DNA of 64,000 nt from Brachycybe producta (taxonomy: Eukaryota > Arthropoda > Diplopoda > Playtdesmida > Andrognathidae): the NCBI GenBank assembly GCA_036925085.1, contig JAUPFP010000017.1, forward strand, positions 470,001-534,000. The letters run 5' to 3'. The position numbers and the translations under genes were made by a program. The notes beneath the pieces are model-generated. The model did no database searches. It saw only the letters and a list, made by a program, of their open reading frames with translations, and was not told the DNA's origin. Shown one piece after another: positions 57,771 to 64,000 of this stretch; within the stretch, counting starts at the first letter, position 1; each line of letters begins with the position of its first letter.

Positions 57771-60700
57771 CATCATCATCATCATTTCCTGTACCTTATC
57801 CCGCAAGCAGCAGGGTCGGCCTTGCTGGTTCTAACTCTCCACTCGTTCCGATTTTGCACCAAGCCCCCAGTGACCCCACATGCCACCATATCCCGTTTTA
57901 CCACCACGTCCCAGGTTTGCTTGGGTCTTCCTCTACCCCGTTTTATTCACAGGTCTAAGTTCATTGCTGGCCTCAGCAGCCCATCTTCCCTGCTCCTGAG
58001 GACATGCCCAAACCACCGCAGCCTATTTTCCTGCATCTTTTCTACTATATTTGTTACCCCTACACTACCCATAATAAAATCATTTCTGATCCTATCCCTT
58101 CTGGTCACCCCACTCATAAACCTTAGCATTCTCATCTCAGCTACCTGCATTCTATCCTCATGCACCTTCTTGATTGCCCAACATTCTGACCCATACAACA
58201 TAGCTGGTCTGACTACTGTTCTATAAAACTTTCCCTTCAATTTTATAGGTAACTTCCTGTCACATAAAACCCCACTAGCCTGCCTCCACCTATGCCAACC
58301 TGCTTTTATCCAGTTTGTGATGTCTAAGTCTAAGCTCCTAAGATCCTAAATATTTGAAGTCATGCACCTGCTGCATTAAACTGTCCCCAAGTCTAATCCC
58401 CTCATTCAACTGTTCTTTCCCATCCCACTTAAATTTCATGTACTCCGTTTTTGCCCTACTTATTTTCAACCCCTTTGATTCCAAGGCATTCCTAGTCTCC
58501 TCTAACCTTATCTCGAGTTCCAATTTGGATTCCCCAACTAAGACTATGTCATCTGCAAACAGCATACACCAGGGGACCTCCTGCCTCACCCCTGCCAGTA
58601 ACTCATCCAGGACCAAAATAAATAGATATGGACTAAGTGCTGAGCCCTGGTGCACACCAATCCTAACACGAAAACTGTCAGAGAACCTCCAGGCAGTCTT
58701 AACGCTTGTCCGTGCATCCCTATACATGTCCCTCACCATATCTATATAACTCTCACCCACCCCTTCTTCTATAAGACCTCCCACAATAACATCCGTGGTA
58801 CTCTGTCATAGGCTTTCTCTAGATCTATAAATACCATGTGTAACTCTTTCTTGGCAGCCCGAAACTTCTCAATAACTTGCCTTACGGCAAAAATAGGGTG
58901 CATTGTGGATTTTCCTGGCATAAACCCAAACTGACTTTTCCCAATTGCAGTTTTACCCCGTAGTCGAGCTTCAATTACTCTCTCCCAAAGCTTCATCGTG
59001 TGACTCATCAATTTAATACCTCTATAGTTCCCACATTCCTGAACATCCCTTCCCTTTGAAAATAGGCACTAACCAGCTGTCCCGCCATGCACCTGGCATT
59101 CTATCCCCCATAGCCAATCTATTGAATAACTTTGTGAGCCAGGAAATGGCAACATTCCCCAAGACCTTCCACACCTCTACTGGTATCCCATCTGGCCCTA
59201 AAGCCTTGCCTAGCTTCATTTTTCGCAATGGCTGAACAATTTCCTCAGCTCTAACCTGCTCCACTTCTTCTCTATCATTATTTCTTCCAGTGAAAGGCTC
59301 CTGCTCTACCCCCTCATTCATAAGCTTACTAAAATATTCCCCCCACCTGTTCCGTACTGGCTCCCTACCCCACAATACTTTGCCCCCATTATCCTTAACA
59401 CTCACCACCTTTTCAATATCTCTGCCTTTATTCTCCCGAGCCCTAGCTATTTTATATACTGCCATTTCTCCTGCTCTGGTACCTAACTTGGCATACATGT
59501 CTGCATATTTCTTATGCTTTGCTAAGGCTACCTGCTGTTTGGCCTCTATCTTGGCACGCTTGTATTCTATCTGGGCCTCCCTGCTTCCATCGTGCCACCA
59601 AGTCTTGAAAGCATCTTTCTTCTTTTTAACTGCCATCTGTACCTCCTCATCCCACCACCAAGTTTCTCTGTCTAATCGAGACCCCCTACTCGTACTGTCC
59701 CTAGTACCTCGTTTCCACAATCACGGATCTGTTGTGCTACCCTTGTCCACAGCTCTCCTGCAGTGCCATCTAAATCCCATGCTATCTTACCTGCCATTTT
59801 CTTAAACTCTTCCACCTTGTCTGGTAATGCCCACCACCTAATTGCTGTTTCTCCTTTATGTCTGACCACCTGTTTTGCACCCCTAGGTTTTAGGTCTAAC
59901 ACTAGTAGCCTATGTTGTCCCGCTAAGTTTTCACTCGGTATCACTTTACAATCCTTGCACTCGTTTCTATCCTCACTCCGAATCATGAAGAGATCAATCT
60001 GGGATTCTCCTGCCCTGCTCTTAAAAGTAATCAAATGTTCCTCTCGCTTCTGGAATAGTGTTTGCTAAAATTAACTTATGTGCCACTGCTGCCTCCAGGA
60101 TACTCTCCCCTGCTTTATTTCGCTCTCCATAGCCCCACCCACCATGTACCTCTTCATACCCTTCCCTACCTCTACCTACATGTCCGTTAAAGTCCCCACC
60201 AATTATGACCCGTTCCTTCCTATTCAGGCCCAACATCAGGTCATCAAACTGTTCCCAGAATGCTAGCTTCCTGGCTGTATCTAATCCAACCTGGGGGCCA
60301 TATGCACTAACTACATTTATAACAATGCCACCCCAAACTACCTTTACTACTAACAGCCTACTATTTATCCACCTAACCTCAACCACACTATGTCTGAGTT
60401 CCTGATCTAGGACAATTCCCACTCCATTTCTACCCTCCTCACTACTTGCATAAATTAATTTATACCCATCCCCAATGTCCCTGGATTTATCCCCTTTCCA
60501 TCTTGTCTCCTGCAGACATGCAACAATTACCCTCCTAGCCTTTAGAACACTAGATAACTCCCTAGTCTTCCCTGTCAAACTCCCTATATTCCAGGTGCCA
60601 AACCTAAGTTTAGTACCTCCACTTCTACCACTACTTCCAAGACCTCCTTGTTGTTGATGCTGGACTCGCTTCTTTAGCCCCACCCGTCCACTGTGGGGTA

Positions 60701-61040
60701 GCCCTTGCCAATTTGTCACAGCCACCGGGCGTTGCAGCTGCGCGTCGCTTATGGCGGGGGACGCCCTAGCCATATTCGGAATACTATTTCGAACCAACAT
60801 CATATGTTTTGGCAAATCTTTACAACCGGCTGCCAACCTGACGTCGACCCTCCACTTTTGCACCCGGGCTGGGGGACCGGCAATGGCGTGGTTTGGTTTT
60901 GGTCTGCCCTGAGTATTTTATGCCCTCAGTACCCTCCATATCTGGCGGGCATTCCCCTATCCGCCACCTGGGGAGGCACCCGATAGGGGACCAACTACCC
61001 CCACGGGATTTATTTTATTTATTTTATTATATACGGGATT
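57771..61040 (-). mobile_element. RTE-type LINE, near full length, 3,270 bp
   Basis: A 19-bp direct repeat, TATTTATTTTAATTTCTTT, flanks the element (57752-57770 and 61041-61059). The minus strand starts with two ATCCCGT-containing short repeats, carries an endonuclease and reverse transcriptase ORF, and ends in a (GAT)n tail at 57771. Short simple tails without poly(A), one ORF and about 3.3 kb length are typical of the RTE clade. The target duplication proves a target-primed insertion that reached the 5' end. Confidence 0.9.
57947..60863 (-). pseudogene. RTE endonuclease/reverse transcriptase ORF, frameshifted
   Basis: Once a single ORF2-like protein that nicks target DNA and copies the element RNA. 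In order on the minus strand: apurinic-type endonuclease (FGTWNIGSL, CLQETRW, SAYGPQ, GGDFNGH, then SQIDLFMIR and GQHRLLVLDL), a Lys-rich linker, and reverse transcriptase (LGPDGIPVEVWK, GFMPGKST, FIDLEKAYDRVPR, HQGSALSPYLF, FADDIVLV, YLGS). The C-terminal region follows (CWAIKKVHEDRMQVAEMRML, ENRLRWFGHVLR). The reading alternates between two frames at about 60030, 59700, 59015, 58775 and between 58338 and 58240, so at least five indels disable it. The catalytic FADD box itself is kept. Confidence 0.9.
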
Positions 61041-61207
61041 TATTTATTTTAATTTCTTTAACATGAGAAATTTCTTTTTTTTTTTTTTTTTTTCAATTTT
61101 TGAGTTTTTTTTTTACAGCGCTTATTAAATTTTTAGCTTTATTACCGAAATTTACCGGTATTACCGGTTTCAGTAATGCTATAAGGTGACCGGTAATGTA
61201 AACCCTA

Positions 61208-64000
<2,793 letters not shown>

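Larger units (their letters stand above)
57226..61207. mobile_element. hAT-like MITE, family D copy 2, split by the RTE
   Basis: The left end TAAGGTTTCCATTACCGGT mirrors the right end (reverse complement TAGGGTTTACATTACCGGT). The exact 8-bp duplication ATTATAAG flanks it (57218-57225 and 61208-61215). It matches 22321-24270 at both ends, including TTTTATATTAATTTGGATAA. Without the 3.3-kb insert it would be about 690 bp. Confidence 0.9.

Overview
This window is AT-rich, repeat-dense nuclear DNA from an animal, most likely an invertebrate. That reading rests on the mix of mobile elements (Ty3/gypsy LTR element, RTE-type LINE, mariner, hAT-like elements and short Helitrons), long (TA)n and homopolymer tracts, and the absence of any compact gene organisation. 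I cannot place the species. I recognised no host protein-coding exon, tRNA or rRNA. The only long open reading frames belong to mobile elements; the other ORFs are short and mostly lie in simple repeats or antisense to elements.

Layout. 0-11 kb: hAT-like MITEs with 8-bp target duplications (537-1203, 3104-3303), two opposed mariner transposase remnants (4180-4748), a TIR element (4749-5092) and two copies of a TTAA-flanked fold-back family (7427-7685, 9778-10353). 11.3-21.6 kb: a 10,075-bp Ty3/gypsy retrotransposon inserted in a (TA)n tract. Its two 686-bp LTRs look identical and its enzyme motifs are intact. It has a 2.2-kb repeat-bearing leader, no recognisable Gag, and an unknown second ORF behind pol. 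22.3-24.3 kb: a hAT-like element that contains a Helitron and a second hAT-like element whose inverted ends are 16-bp minisatellite arrays around a TTAGG-like core. 26.8-36 kb: a MITE, a GC-rich island (28.4-29.2 kb), three more Helitrons (two of them 14 bp apart), LINE fragments, and a 5'-truncated RTE whose (ATC)n tail was hit by a hAT-like element. 42.8-45.4 kb: a three-layer nest (fold-back element, hAT-like element, Helitron). 46.3-57 kb: further MITEs, a hAT remnant with a transposase fragment (51.6-52.3 kb) and fold-backs. 57.2-61.2 kb: a near full-length but frameshifted RTE LINE with a 19-bp target duplication, inserted in a hAT-like MITE. The rest is low-complexity AT-rich DNA.

How the parts relate: the nesting and matched target duplications give a relative insertion history. 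The gypsy element is the only one that looks recently active. The non-autonomous hAT-like elements and Helitrons would depend on proteins encoded elsewhere. The most unusual features are the gypsy architecture, the array-ended element at 23278-23999, and a palindromic CRE/CCAAT-like module shared by otherwise different Helitrons.
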